The notes: generated by a model not told the origin, from the letters alone. DNA of 64,000 bases from Psychroflexus tropicus DSM 15496 (GCF_000378765.1 NZ_KB905342.1:620001-684000); one strand, 5' to 3'; positions 17,847-26,329 are shown, numbered from the stretch's first letter. Numbers and translations: made by a program.

Positions 17847-19297
17847 TGTTTAGCTATAGACGATCTTTAAGGACTCGTATTTTTTTCTCCATGATCGCTT
17901 TGGTAGTTGGAGCTTCTATTTTGATCGCTGGAGTCACCATCTATCAATTTAAGGAAGAAGCTAAAGAGCTACATCGTGAAAAACTCAATCGTAAGGAAAA
18001 CGCTATTAAAGCGAATATTAATTACGTCTTAAGAACTACTACTTATCCAGTAGATACTGAGAATTTACCTCTCATCTTTAAAGAGAAAATCTATGAAATC
18101 CAGGATATTCATAATACAGAGATCAATATTTATGATTTAGATGGGTACCTTTTGAAATCTTCTTCAGCTAAGTTTTATATGGATTCTGTGCAGACTCGAA
18201 TGAACGAGGAAAAAGTAGAGGCATTAAAAAATTCTGCTCAAAAAAAATATATAGAGAACTTTAAATTAGAAAGCCAAAATTACCAATCCTCCTATACTTA
18301 TATACTTGATAATTATTTCAAACCCATCGGGATTTTAAATCTCCCCTACATTGAGGATGACGGCTTTTTAGATAGAGAATTAAATGACTTCCTCATCCTC
18401 CTATCTCAGGTGTATCTATTCATGCTCATCTCAGCCATTGTTTTAGCTTATTTCCTCTCCAAATATATCACCAGATCCTTACAAACCATCAGCAAAAAGA
18501 TCACCAAGACGCGCTTCGACCAGTCTAATCCAAAAATTTCCTATGAAGAAATAAGCTATGAGATCAAACCTTTGGTGGTCGCTTACAACCAAATGATCGA
18601 TGAGCTGGAAGAAAGCGCTCAAAAGCTAGCTAAAACAGAACGCGAAGAAGCCTGGAGGCAAATGGCTAGACAAGTTGCGCATGAGATTAAGAACCCACTC
18701 ACCCCTATGCGACTGAGCATGCAGAGTTTTGAAAGAAAATTCGATCCAAACGATCCAGAAGTTCACGAACGGGTTAAAGAATTTTCTAAGACGATCATTC
18801 AGCAGATCGATAACCTCAGTGCCATTGCAGGAGCATTTTCAGATTTTGCCAAAATGCCCGCCCAGCAAAATGAAAGTTTAAATGCAGTTGAAATCATCAG
18901 GTTGGCGACAGACATCTTCAACGATAATAAAATTCAATTCAATTCAGAGCAGGATACTATTTTAATTAAATTCGACAGAAGTCAGTTGATTCGTATCATT
19001 ACCAATCTGGTTAAAAATTCAATTCAGGCAACTGAACATTTAGACCAACCTTTCATAGCAGTTAGTATCTCCACAGAAAAGGACCTGGCTGTTATTACGG
19101 TAGAAGACAATGGAAGCGGTATCCCACAAGAAACACAGGAGCGAATTTTTGAACCTAGATTTACAACCAAAACCAGTGGGATGGGGTTGGGTCTGGGTAT
19201 GGTTAAAAATATTGTTGAAACTTATAAAGGAGATATAAAACTCACCTCAAAACCTGATCAAGGCACTATATTTACCATAAAACTCCCAAAAATCTAA
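17846..19297 (+). CDS. Membrane sensor histidine kinase (NtrY-like)
   Basis: A 483-residue kinase. A membrane helix near residues 12-30, a periplasmic sensor stretch of about 150 residues and a second helix near 185-208 are followed by a HAMP region. The phosphorylation box [18 protein letters not shown] has H279. The ATPase domain has the N box ([10 protein letters not shown]) and G boxes (VEDNGSGIP, then [14 protein letters not shown]). The box sequence is close to NtrY-type kinases. No response regulator gene is adjacent, so it is an orphan here. Overlap with hemJ and the five-base gap to the enoyl-CoA hydratase gene place it inside the operon; its signal is unknown. Confidence 0.9.
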   Translation: MFSYRRSLRTRIFFSMIALVVGASILIAGVTIYQFKEEAKELHREKLNRKENAIKANINYVLRTTTYPVDTENLPLIFKEKIYEIQDIHNTEINIYDLDGYLLKSSSAKFYMDSVQTRMNEEKVEALKNSAQKKYIENFKLESQNYQSSYTYILDNYFKPIGILNLPYIEDDGFLDRELNDFLILLSQVYLFMLISAIVLAYFLSKYITRSLQTISKKITKTRFDQSNPKISYEEISYEIKPLVVAYNQMIDELEESAQKLAKTEREEAWRQMARQVAHEIKNPLTPMRLSMQSFERKFDPNDPEVHERVKEFSKTIIQQIDNLSAIAGAFSDFAKMPAQQNESLNAVEIIRLATDIFNDNKIQFNSEQDTILIKFDRSQLIRIITNLVKNSIQATEHLDQPFIAVSISTEKDLAVITVEDNGSGIPQETQERIFEPRFTTKTSGMGLGLGMVKNIVETYKGDIKLTSKPDQGTIFTIKLPKI

Positions 19298-19302
19298 TTC
19301 TA

Positions 19303-20079
19303 ATGACATTTGAAAACTTAAAAGTCAACATTCAAGACCGTATCGCTACGGTTTATATCGATAGGCCTAAAAAATTAAATGCTCTGAATAGAGCTACGAT
19401 TAAGGAACTCCACGAGGCATTCAAAACGCTTCTGAACAATGAAGACGCTTCTGTAATTATTTTAACGGGTAGCGGAGAAAAGGCCTTTGTCGCCGGAGCA
19501 GATATTTCAGAATTTGCAGATTACTCTGTCGAAGAGGGTAAGGATTTGGCTGCTCAAGGTCAGGAAACCGTTTTCGACTACATCGCTAATTTTCCAAAAC
19601 CTGTGATTGCAGCTGTCAATGGATTTGCGCTTGGTGGCGGATTAGAACTGGCCATGTCTGCACATTTCAGAATAGCTAGTGATAATGCTAGGCTAGGCCT
19701 TCCAGAAACTTCTTTAGGGGTTATCCCTGGTTATGGTGGTACACAGCGCTTGCCACAGTTGGTGGGAAAAGGACGAGCAATGGAAATGATCATGACCGCT
19801 GGAATGATAGATGCAGAAACCGCAAAAGATTACGGCCTTGTAAACCATACCACAAGCCTCGAAGAATTAATTCCGCTTGCAGAGAAATTAGCTAATAAAA
19901 TATTAAACAACTCCATGCAAGCCATTTCAGTAGCAATCGAAGCCGTAAACGATAATTATAAAGACGGAGTCAATGGATTTGAAACGGAAATCGAGAATTT
20001 CGGAAAATCTTTTGGAACCGATGATTTTAAAGAAGGCACTCAGGCCTTTTTGAACAAACGAAAAGCAAATTTTAAGTAA
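19303..20079 (+). CDS. Enoyl-CoA hydratase/isomerase family protein
   Basis: A 258-residue crotonase-fold enzyme. The CoA-binding and oxyanion-hole segments are AFVAGADISEF (residues about 63-73) and NGFALGGGLELAMSAHF. The segment LPETSLGVIPGYGGTQRLP carries the catalytic glutamate pair position of true hydratases. It would hydrate trans-2-enoyl-CoA in fatty-acid or amino-acid breakdown. Position between a kinase and hemB, with gaps of five and one bases, indicates co-transcription; no metabolic link to haem is evident. A close relative such as a crotonase for 3-hydroxybutyryl-CoA is equally possible. Confidence 0.9.
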   Translation: MTFENLKVNIQDRIATVYIDRPKKLNALNRATIKELHEAFKTLLNNEDASVIILTGSGEKAFVAGADISEFADYSVEEGKDLAAQGQETVFDYIANFPKPVIAAVNGFALGGGLELAMSAHFRIASDNARLGLPETSLGVIPGYGGTQRLPQLVGKGRAMEMIMTAGMIDAETAKDYGLVNHTTSLEELIPLAEKLANKILNNSMQAISVAIEAVNDNYKDGVNGFETEIENFGKSFGTDDFKEGTQAFLNKRKANFK

Positions 20080-20080
20080 T

Positions 20081-21067
20081 ATGTTTCCTTTACAAAGACA
20101 CCGCCGTTTAAGGCAAAATGAATCTATACGAGCTTTAATTCGTGAAACTCATTTAAGCCCTAATGATTTTATTGTTCCGCTTTTTGTCGTAGAAGGCAAA
20201 GGCGTTAAAGATGAAATCGCTTCTATGCCCAATTATTATAGATTTAGCCTGGACCTTTTAGCAAAGGAAGTAAAAGAGCTTTGGCAGCTGGGTTTAAAGT
20301 CAGTCCTGCTGTTCGTCAAAGTAGATGAAAAACTGAAAGATAACAGAGGGGAGGAAGCGGTGAATCCCAACGGATTGATGCAAAGAGCGATCAAAACCGT
20401 TAAAGAGGCAGTGCCAGAAATGCTGGTGATGACCGATGTGGCTTTGGATCCCTATTCAATTTACGGACACGACGGTATCGTGGATCAAGGAAAGATTGTG
20501 AACGACAGAACTAACTCATTTTTGGCTCAGATGGCATTGAGCCATGCTCAGGCTGGTGCAGATTTTGTTGCCCCTAGCGATATGATGGATGGGCGTATTT
20601 TGGAAATACGCAGTGTGCTGGAAGATGCTCACTTTACCGATGTTGGCATTATGAGTTACTCGGCTAAGTTTGCCTCAGCCTTTTATGGACCATTTCGTGA
20701 TGCTCTGGACTCTGCACCTGTCGATGTGAAAGATATTCCTAAAGATAAGAAAACTTATCAAATGGATCCTGCAAATAGAAATGAGGCGTTAAAAGAAACC
20801 TTTGCAGATATTGACGAAGGCGCTGATATCGTGATGGTAAAACCAGGCTTATGTTATCTGGACATTGTGAGAGACCTGTCGAATGAGGTGGAGGTTCCTG
20901 TGGCAGTTTACCAGGTGAGCGGTGAGTATGCCATGATCAAAGCAGCTTCAGAAAAAAGCTGGTTAGATCACGATGCCGTGATGTTGGAACAGTTAACCGC
21001 TATCAAAAGAGCAGGAGCTAGCATGATTGCGAGTTATTTTGCAAAAGACGCTGCAAAATTATTGTAA
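20081..21067 (+). CDS. hemB: Porphobilinogen synthase (delta-aminolevulinate dehydratase)
   Basis: Condenses two 5-aminolevulinate molecules to porphobilinogen. The 328-residue length is standard. Schiff-base lysines are K196 in SYSAKFASAFYGP and K254 in VMVKPGLCYLD. The metal-site region reads DVALDPYSIYGHDG, without the cysteines of zinc enzymes, so it should be the magnesium-type form seen in many bacteria. The gene begins one base after the hydratase stop, and hemE follows after 51 bases with its own likely promoter. Confidence 0.95.
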   Translation: MFPLQRHRRLRQNESIRALIRETHLSPNDFIVPLFVVEGKGVKDEIASMPNYYRFSLDLLAKEVKELWQLGLKSVLLFVKVDEKLKDNRGEEAVNPNGLMQRAIKTVKEAVPEMLVMTDVALDPYSIYGHDGIVDQGKIVNDRTNSFLAQMALSHAQAGADFVAPSDMMDGRILEIRSVLEDAHFTDVGIMSYSAKFASAFYGPFRDALDSAPVDVKDIPKDKKTYQMDPANRNEALKETFADIDEGADIVMVKPGLCYLDIVRDLSNEVEVPVAVYQVSGEYAMIKAASEKSWLDHDAVMLEQLTAIKRAGASMIASYFAKDAAKLL

Positions 21068-21072
21068 GTCAC

Positions 21073-21080
21073 TAATTTTG
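21073..21080 (+). promoter_or_regulatory. Putative -7 promoter element of hemE
   Basis: TAATTTTG matches TAnnTTTG, immediately downstream of the hemB stop and 38 bases before the hemE ATG. A matching -33 element would fall inside the end of hemB and is weak. Confidence 0.4.
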
Positions 21081-21118
21081 CGCTTTTAAAAAACAATTGA
21101 ATTTTCAATTCAGAATAC

Positions 21119-22141
21119 ATGATTAAAAACGATTTATTTTTAAAGGCTTTACGTGGAGAAACGGTGGAACGCCCACCAGTGTGGATGATGAGACAAGCCG
21201 GCAGATATCTGCCTGACTTCATGAAATTAAAAGCTAAATACGATTTCTTTACCCGTTGCCGAACTCCAGAACTCGCCACTGAAATCACTGTCATGCCAAT
21301 ACATCAAGTTGGGACAGATGCTGCCATTTTATTTAGTGATATTTTGGTGGTTCCACAGGCGATGAACATAGAAGTAGAGATGAAGCCTGGCGTTGGACCC
21401 TGGTTACCAACACCAATTCGCGATCGGAAAACTCTGGACCAAGTCGTTGTACCAAACGTATACGAAGAGTTGGGATACGTCTACGATGCCATTAAAATGA
21501 CCAAACAAGAACTCAATAATGAGGTGCCTCTCATTGGTTTTGCAGGTTCGCCATGGACCATCTTTTGCTATTGTGTACAAGGACAAGGCTCCAAAAACTT
21601 CGATAAAGCCAAAGAATTTTGCTTTACAGAACCTGAAATGGCTCACGAGCTATTACAAAAAATCACTGATACGACCATCGCTTATCTTAAAGGTAAGGTG
21701 GAGGCAGGAGTAGATGCTGTTCAGGTCTTCGATTCCTGGGGAGGCATGCTCTCTCCTGTGGACTATCAGGAATTTTCCTGGCCTTACATTCAGCAGATCA
21801 TCGATGCCTTAAAAGAAGATATTCCAGTGATTGCCTTTGGAAAAGGATGCTGGTTTGCGTTGGATGTGATGGCTAAATCCGGGGCTTCTGCTTTAGGGGT
21901 AGACTGGACGTGTTCGGCTCGAAACGCCAGATATCTATCTGGAGGAAACATCACCTTGCAAGGGAATTTTGACCCTTCTCGACTCTTTTCGCCTCCAAAA
22001 GACATCAAAAAGATGGTGCACCAGATGATCGATGAATTTGGTAAAGATCGCTACATCGTTAACTTAGGCCACGGCATCTTGCCCAATATTCCAGTAGAAA
22101 ACGCAAAAGCTTTCGTGGAGGCAGTTAAGGAGTATAAATAA
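21119..22141 (+). CDS. hemE: Uroporphyrinogen decarboxylase
   Basis: Removes four carboxyl groups from uroporphyrinogen III to give coproporphyrinogen III. The 340-residue protein has the N-terminal signature [17 protein letters not shown], the segment [15 protein letters not shown] with the catalytic aspartate, and [12 protein letters not shown]. The C-terminal [15 protein letters not shown] is also typical. Together with hemB, hemJ and hemH it covers early, middle and late haem steps. A hairpin 25 bases after the stop probably ends the transcript. Confidence 0.96.
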   Translation: MIKNDLFLKALRGETVERPPVWMMRQAGRYLPDFMKLKAKYDFFTRCRTPELATEITVMPIHQVGTDAAILFSDILVVPQAMNIEVEMKPGVGPWLPTPIRDRKTLDQVVVPNVYEELGYVYDAIKMTKQELNNEVPLIGFAGSPWTIFCYCVQGQGSKNFDKAKEFCFTEPEMAHELLQKITDTTIAYLKGKVEAGVDAVQVFDSWGGMLSPVDYQEFSWPYIQQIIDALKEDIPVIAFGKGCWFALDVMAKSGASALGVDWTCSARNARYLSGGNITLQGNFDPSRLFSPPKDIKKMVHQMIDEFGKDRYIVNLGHGILPNIPVENAKAFVEAVKEYK

Positions 22142-22165
22142 ATTGCTTTAGATTCAAGCTTTAAT

Positions 22166-22199
22166 AAGACCCGTGAGGTTTTCTAAACTTCACTGGTTT
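22166..22199 (+). terminator. Imperfect hairpin after hemE (GTGAGGTTT family)
   Basis: Arms AGACCCGTGAGGTTT and AAACTTCACTGGTTT pair over 15 positions with one mismatch and several G-U pairs, around a three-base loop. It is likely the hemE terminator and is related to the hairpins at 36937 and 41500. Confidence 0.6.
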
Positions 22200-22213
22200 G
22201 TTCGCCAAATACT

Positions 22214-22330
22214 ATGAAAACTACAAAACTGCTTAAAATAATAGGAATCGTAATTTTAGTTGTAGCTACCTTATATTTTTTAGGTTATGCAATAGGTCAA
22301 TTTATAGGAGGTTGGAACAATCCTAGCTAG
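22214..22330 (+). CDS. Small single-span membrane protein (38 residues)
   Basis: An ATG-initiated frame of 38 codons. The product begins MKTTKLLK, has one hydrophobic stretch of about 20 residues (IIGIVILVVATLYFLGYAIG) and a short polar tail ending WNNPS. The basic N-terminus and single helix suggest a small inner-membrane protein. It lies between two hairpins, so it would form its own transcript. I know no family for it; conservation in relatives would be needed to be sure that it is a gene. Confidence 0.4.
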   Translation: MKTTKLLKIIGIVILVVATLYFLGYAIGQFIGGWNNPS

Positions 22331-22371
22331 AAGTATTAGAGCAGCTTACTAAAAATTAAATTCAATTGAAT

Positions 22372-22414
22372 ACAAAAGGCCTTTGAGGTTTTAAAAACCT
22401 CAAAGGCCTTTTGT
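22372..22414 (+). terminator. Long perfect bidirectional hairpin terminator
   Basis: An inverted repeat with arms of about 21 bases (ACAAAAGGCCTTTGAGGTTTT and its complement) and almost no loop, flanked by A and T runs. It can terminate transcription from both directions and stands between the small membrane gene and the convergent ATPase gene. Confidence 0.8.
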
Positions 22415-22484
22415 ATTGCGACGGTGTTTCTTTTGATTTTACCTATTCTAACTTACAACTATTTTGATATCCAGATTAATGCGA

Positions 22485-22540
22485 CGTATATCTTGATGTA
22501 GCGTCTTGGGTGAGGATGTTTAACTAAAATCAGTTAGTGT
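22485..22540 (+). repeat. Short dispersed intergenic repeat, copy 2
   Basis: Similar in interrupted blocks to 11292-11345 (cgtatatctt, gcgtcttgggtg, tttaact). Its end is one base from the stop codon of the convergent ATPase gene, whereas copy 1 lies 170 bases from the helicase stop. No coding capacity. Confidence 0.45.
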
Positions 22541-22541
22541 A

Positions 22542-23984
22542 TTAACTGTTAGCCTTCATTTTTAGAGTGATGTTTCCGATATTGTAAGCATATATGGAAG
22601 CAGGAACAAATGTAAATTTTAATCCTTGTATTCCTTTAGCTCCAATTTGATCGACTGAAGTGACTAAGGCTGATTTTAATTCATTTTCATTACAAAAACG
22701 AATTAGACTTTTTAATTCTTGTGGCTTATCAAAATATCGATTACTCCATTTTATTTCTACTCCCCAGACAGGCTTATAGTTCTTGTCATCTACTAAAACA
22801 AGATCTACTTCACCTTCTTTTCTTCCATATTTCCATCTAGCGTAGGTTAAATCAAGCTGCTCTCTGTGCATCCACTGAGAAAGAATAGCTGTTTCCACCA
22901 TATTTCCCATTTCTTGATCTATCTCGCTTATTGGAGAAAACAAAGCTGTACGAAGTGATGGATTTGTAAGGTAAACTTTGAAACTTGTAACTCGTTTTAA
23001 TCGCTTTGCATTTATGCCAATCTTGTTTAGTACTTTAACAAGAAAAGCTGATTCTAAATATTCTAAATATTTTTTTAAAGTATCTTTTTGGATACCACTT
23101 TCTCTAGACATTGTTTCATAAGAAAATTCATTTCCCGTATTATATGCAATGTATGTAAAAAATCTATTTAACTCCTGCACGTCTTTTATACCGTAGAGAC
23201 TTGGCAAGTCCCTGAGTAATACTTTATCTACAATATCATTTTTGACGTATCTACCCATGTCGTTTTGCATTGTTTCATTCAAAACAACTTCTGGGTATCC
23301 TCCAAAATTTAAATAATTTATAAATTCTTTATTCAATACTTTGATATCATGAGTTAAGCAATACTTTACATTCTTTTCATCATATTGAATAACATCTTCA
23401 TATATCAAATGATCCAATTTTTTCAAATGAATATATTCTTGAAAAGTTAAAGGAGGTAGAAGGAAATCAGTAAATCTACCTGCTCCGCTTTCGGTACTAT
23501 GCCATTTTAAAGCAGCTGCAGCTGAACCTGAAACAATAAATTTTGTTTCAGGATAATTGTCAACTAATACTTTTAAGTGTCTTTCCCAATCTTTCAAATA
23601 TTGTATTTCATCAAAAAAAACATAACATCCATTTAAATTTTCAAGACTCAAAGACTTTTTACATAAAGTTAAAACATCTTCCAAGCTTAGATTGACGTAA
23701 ATAGGGTTATCAATTCCAATAAAAAATAACTTATGAGGGTTCGTACCTTCTTTTATTAAGTTTCCTATGCAATGAAATAGCATAACTGTTTTTCCAACTC
23801 TTCGCGGCCCCATTAGAACCAATGCTCTTTTTACACTCCTTTCTATTACAAAAGGATAAAATAAATCAAAGTATAACCTCTTTGACATTGAGCTATAGGT
23901 CTCTGGAATCGCTTTTGTGATCCACCACGGATTTTCATAACGAAGCCGCTCAATAATTTTTTCGGTAGGTATAAGGTTAGCCAT
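22542..23984 (-). CDS. AAA ATPase with DUF4143 domain
   Basis: A 480-residue protein of the AAA_14/DUF4143 group. The Walker A motif is GPRRVGKT near residues 59-66 and the Walker B motif is CYVFFDEIQYL. A winged-helix-like part lies in the middle (SYETMSRESGIQKDTLKKYL). The C-terminal DUF4143 region contains EGEVDLVLVDD and GVEIKWSN, spaced like the D and ExK of PD-(D/E)xK nucleases. Such genes are patchily distributed and often look mobile; the cellular role is not established. It stands alone with its own likely promoter, and its base use is AT rich relative to neighbours. Confidence 0.85.
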   Translation of the reverse strand: MANLIPTEKIIERLRYENPWWITKAIPETYSSMSKRLYFDLFYPFVIERSVKRALVLMGPRRVGKTVMLFHCIGNLIKEGTNPHKLFFIGIDNPIYVNLSLEDVLTLCKKSLSLENLNGCYVFFDEIQYLKDWERHLKVLVDNYPETKFIVSGSAAAALKWHSTESGAGRFTDFLLPPLTFQEYIHLKKLDHLIYEDVIQYDEKNVKYCLTHDIKVLNKEFINYLNFGGYPEVVLNETMQNDMGRYVKNDIVDKVLLRDLPSLYGIKDVQELNRFFTYIAYNTGNEFSYETMSRESGIQKDTLKKYLEYLESAFLVKVLNKIGINAKRLKRVTSFKVYLTNPSLRTALFSPISEIDQEMGNMVETAILSQWMHREQLDLTYARWKYGRKEGEVDLVLVDDKNYKPVWGVEIKWSNRYFDKPQELKSLIRFCNENELKSALVTSVDQIGAKGIQGLKFTFVPASIYAYNIGNITLKMKANS

Positions 23985-24007
23985 CGTTTAATTATGTCTT
24001 ATTATAA

Positions 24008-24015
24008 CAAATATA
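24008..24015 (-). promoter_or_regulatory. Putative -7 promoter element of the DUF4143 ATPase
   Basis: On the minus strand TATATTTG fits TAnnTTTG, 23 bases before the ATG at 23984. A TTGG lies about 16 bases further upstream as a possible -33 element. Confidence 0.5.
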
Positions 24016-24206
24016 TTAAAATAGATAGATCCAATTCTGTTTATTTGTTTTAAAAATTACTTTTTAAGCTCGAATGTATTTAAAATCACGTTTAATCTAT
24101 CATATAAAATCATCAAAAAGAATTGATTAAACAGCTTTAATAGTGGAGCTGAAATTAGTTTTGTGTTTATTTGATATCTATAAAATTAAAGTTAGCCAAA
24201 AGCTTT
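24016..24206. other. AT-rich intergenic spacer
   Basis: Part of the 407-base gap between the ATPase and the dipeptidase. Apart from the promoter on its left edge and the structured repeat on its right, I see no gene, hairpin or repeat. Confidence 0.5.
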
Positions 24207-24386
24207 GCGTTAGGGATAGCAGTGGAAGGCCTATGAGGTGAACTCCTCTACAAACTTAGGCCTGGTGAAGCGACCAGAGGAAGCTCTTGCCAGGCTTTAG
24301 GTTGTGGAGTGAACTGACATAGCTTGAAACGGATAGCCCGACCCCTCTCCATCCCCAATGCTTTGGGGAGGGGAGGAGTAACGCCC
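24207..24386 (+). repeat. Structured intergenic repeat, copy A (possible ncRNA)
   Basis: The element opens with GCGTTAGGGATAG and closes with TAACGCCC, so its ends (GCGTTA/TAACGC) are complementary. Inside are a conserved AAGCGACC..GAGGAAGCTCTT block flanked by complementary cctgg/ccagg, and an ACGGATAGCCCGACC block. Near the end is a strong hairpin (CCCCAA / TTGGGG with flanking pairs). The same blocks in the same order occur at 41548-41717. The right end lies five bases from the stop codon of the minus-strand dipeptidase gene. I recall similar sequences in flavobacterial intergenic regions but cannot name a family. Confidence 0.65.
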
Positions 24387-24391
24387 AAATG

Positions 24392-25789
24392 CTATTGATT
24401 TTCTTTTTGATACAGTTCAGTAAAATGCTTATAAAAGTAAGGGATAGTTTCTATGCCTTTGAGGTAATTCCAAACTCCAAAATGTTCGTTGGGGGAGTGG
24501 ATAGCATCAGAATTTAAACCAAAGCCCATTAAGACTGTTTTGCTGCCGAGGTATTTCTCAAACATCGAAACGATAGGAATACTGCCACCACTTCGCTGAG
24601 GAACAGCTGGCTTGCCAAAGGCATCCTGAAACGCCAGATCTGCCGCCTGATATTCTATACCATCTATCGGTGTGACGTAACCTTGTCCGCCATGATGTGG
24701 TTTTACCTTGACTTTTACACTTTTGGGTGCGATGCTCTCGAAGTGGGTTTTAAACAGCTCGGTGATTTCTCTCCAATCCTGGTTGGGAACTAATCGCATC
24801 GAAATTTTGGCAAACGCCTTACTAGGAATCACGGTTTTGGCTCCCTCGCCAGTATAACCTCCCCAAATGCCGTTGACGTCTAGCGTAGGTCGTATGGAGT
24901 TGCGCTCGTTAGTGGTAAAGCCTTTTTCGCCGTGTACATCGTTAATGCCAATGTGATCTTTATAGTCTTTTAAATTAAAAGGAGCTTCGGCCATTTTTGC
25001 TCGCTCTTCGCTGCTTAACTCCTCTACTTTGTCATAGAATCCAGGAATGGTAATGTGATTGTTTTCATCATGTAGCGAAGCAATCATTTTAGATAAAATG
25101 TTGATGGGGTTGGCGACCGCTCCACCGTAAAGTCCAGAGTGTAAATCCCTATTAGGACTTTCGACTTCTACTTCGACATAACTCAGCCCTCTTAGCCCTG
25201 TGGTGATCGACGGGACTTCTTTACTAATCATGCCTGTATCCGAGATCAGGATCACATCGTTGGATAATTTTTCTCGGTTATGTTCTAAAAACGCTTCCAA
25301 ACTTACGCTGCCTACTTCTTCCTCACCTTCTATCATAAACTTGATATTACACGGCAGCTCATCGGTTTGCATCATCACTTCCATGGCTTTCACGTGCATA
25401 TACATTTGCCCTTTGTCATCACAAGCCCCTCTAGCGAAAATGGCTCCTTCGGGGTGGATGTCTGTTTCTTTAATAACAGGCTTAAAGGGTGGACTGTTCC
25501 ACAACTCCATAGGGTCTGGTGGTTGCACGTCATAATGACCGTAGACCAGCACAGTAGGAAGAGATTTGTCTATAATTTTTTCACCGTAAACAATTGGAAA
25601 ACCAGACGTTTCACAAATCTCAACGTTCTCGCAACCAGCGGCTTCCAGATTGATTTTTACCGCCCCCGCTGTCATTAGAACTTCTTTCTTAAAGTTGGGG
25701 TCTGCACTAACAGATGGAATTTTGAGTAATTCAACGAGTTCGTCGATGAAGCGTTGCTGGTGTTTATCGATGTAAGGTCTAGTATTCAT
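24392..25789 (-). CDS. M20 family dipeptidase
   Basis: A 465-residue zinc peptidase. Metal-binding segments are VYGHYDVQPP (His and Asp near residue 83), ARGACDDKGQ and MIEGEEEVGS with the catalytic glutamate. A dimerisation domain lies in the middle, and near the C-terminus there is a GGSIPIVSMFE segment with a metal histidine in SDAIHSPNEHF. No signal peptide is seen, so it should work in the cytoplasm on dipeptides, of the carnosinase-like M20A/F type. It is a single gene. Its 3' end touches the structured repeat, which may act as its terminator. Confidence 0.92.
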   Translation of the reverse strand: MNTRPYIDKHQQRFIDELVELLKIPSVSADPNFKKEVLMTAGAVKINLEAAGCENVEICETSGFPIVYGEKIIDKSLPTVLVYGHYDVQPPDPMELWNSPPFKPVIKETDIHPEGAIFARGACDDKGQMYMHVKAMEVMMQTDELPCNIKFMIEGEEEVGSVSLEAFLEHNREKLSNDVILISDTGMISKEVPSITTGLRGLSYVEVEVESPNRDLHSGLYGGAVANPINILSKMIASLHDENNHITIPGFYDKVEELSSEERAKMAEAPFNLKDYKDHIGINDVHGEKGFTTNERNSIRPTLDVNGIWGGYTGEGAKTVIPSKAFAKISMRLVPNQDWREITELFKTHFESIAPKSVKVKVKPHHGGQGYVTPIDGIEYQAADLAFQDAFGKPAVPQRSGGSIPIVSMFEKYLGSKTVLMGFGLNSDAIHSPNEHFGVWNYLKGIETIPYFYKHFTELYQKENQ

Positions 25790-25837
25790 GGTCTATATTT
25801 GTGTTTTTACAATATAAAATATTTTCTTGAAATAGGA

Positions 25838-25867
25838 TTTGAAAGTTCCATTTATTCTCTATATTTG
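25838..25867 (+). promoter_or_regulatory. Promoter of the tRNA-Leu locus
   Basis: TTTG at 25838-25841 and TATATTTG at 25860-25867 are separated by 18 bases, close to the Bacteroidota sigma-A consensus TTTG-N19-TAnnTTTG. Transcription would begin just before the broken tRNA copy and run into the intact one. Confidence 0.65.
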
Positions 25868-25883
25868 CAATCGCAAAATTAAC

Positions 25884-25961
25884 GCGGGCGTGGTGGAACC
25901 TGCCTACCTATTGTAAGCAGGCAGGTTGGTAAAAAGCTAGACTTAGGATCTAGTGCCACGA
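25884..25961 (+). pseudogene. Broken tRNA-Leu copy with inserted palindrome
   Basis: The first half of this stretch repeats the neighbouring tRNA-Leu: GCGGGCGTGGTGGAA, then TTGGTA, then the anticodon arm GCTAGACTTAGGATCTAGTGCC. A 27-base palindromic insert separates GGAA from TTGGTA in the D arm. After the variable region, similarity stops, so the T arm and the 3' acceptor strand are missing. It cannot fold into a tRNA. It lies directly behind a good promoter and 27 bases before the intact gene. Confidence 0.85.
25899..25925 (+). repeat. REP-like palindrome CCTGCCT...AGGCAGG
   Basis: A 27-base segment with 7-base perfect inverted ends (CCTGCCT / AGGCAGG) sits precisely where the intact tRNA has continuous D-arm sequence. 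A similar imperfect palindrome (CCTGCC...GGCAGACAGG) is at 41683-41704, inside structured repeat B. It resembles a short mobile hairpin. Confidence 0.65.
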
Positions 25962-25988
25962 AGAGTTTATTTAGAATAGTATAAGTAT

Positions 25989-26070
25989 GCGGGCGTGGTG
26001 GAATTGGTAGACACGCTAGACTTAGGATCTAGTGCCGCGAGGTGTGAGAGTTCGAGTCTCTCCGCCCGTA
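25989..26070 (+). tRNA. tRNA-Leu (anticodon TAG)
   Basis: An 82-nucleotide tRNA. The acceptor stem is GCGGGCG paired with CGCCCGT (one G-U), with A as the discriminator base. The anticodon stem CTAGA/TCTAG encloses the loop CTTAGGA, giving anticodon TAG, which reads CUA leucine codons. A GTTCGAGTC T loop and a variable arm are present. The CCA end is not encoded. It is followed by a hairpin terminator. Confidence 0.95.
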
Positions 26071-26075
26071 CTTTA

Positions 26076-26107
26076 AAAAGCTTCTCATTTAATGAGAGGC
26101 TTTTTTT
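26076..26107 (+). terminator. Terminator after tRNA-Leu
   Basis: Arms AAGCTTCTCATT and AATGAGAGGCTT pair with one G-U and are followed by seven T residues. From 26108 to 26329 (about 220 bases, AT rich) I see nothing else. Confidence 0.8.
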
Positions 26108-26329
26108 ATTATAATTTTTTGTGTTTCTTATTTTTAGTCTAATCTCGGAGTTTACCCTGTTCATTGCTGAAATGCCCGTAATTTGAAATAGCTTTTTTGA
26201 ATTCCACTAAGTAAAATTTCAACTGCTAAGTACTTTACGTATTAAAAATTAAATTTATTTAATTTTTGTGCCTGTTGCTTAAAAGGATTTGAATCTATTA
26301 TATTGTAGGTTTAATCTATTGACCAGATT

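Noticed and set aside
22485-22540. Terminator of hemE or the small membrane gene
   Set aside because: No stable hairpin plus T tract; the real hairpins lie at 22166 and 22372.
25884-26070. tRNA duplication as an integration (att) site
   Set aside because: No integrase, recombinase or element boundary is found nearby; the copies are only 27 bases apart.
25967-26164. Minus-strand open frame across the tRNA
   Set aside because: It overlaps the tRNA-Leu and its terminator and its product has no recognisable features.
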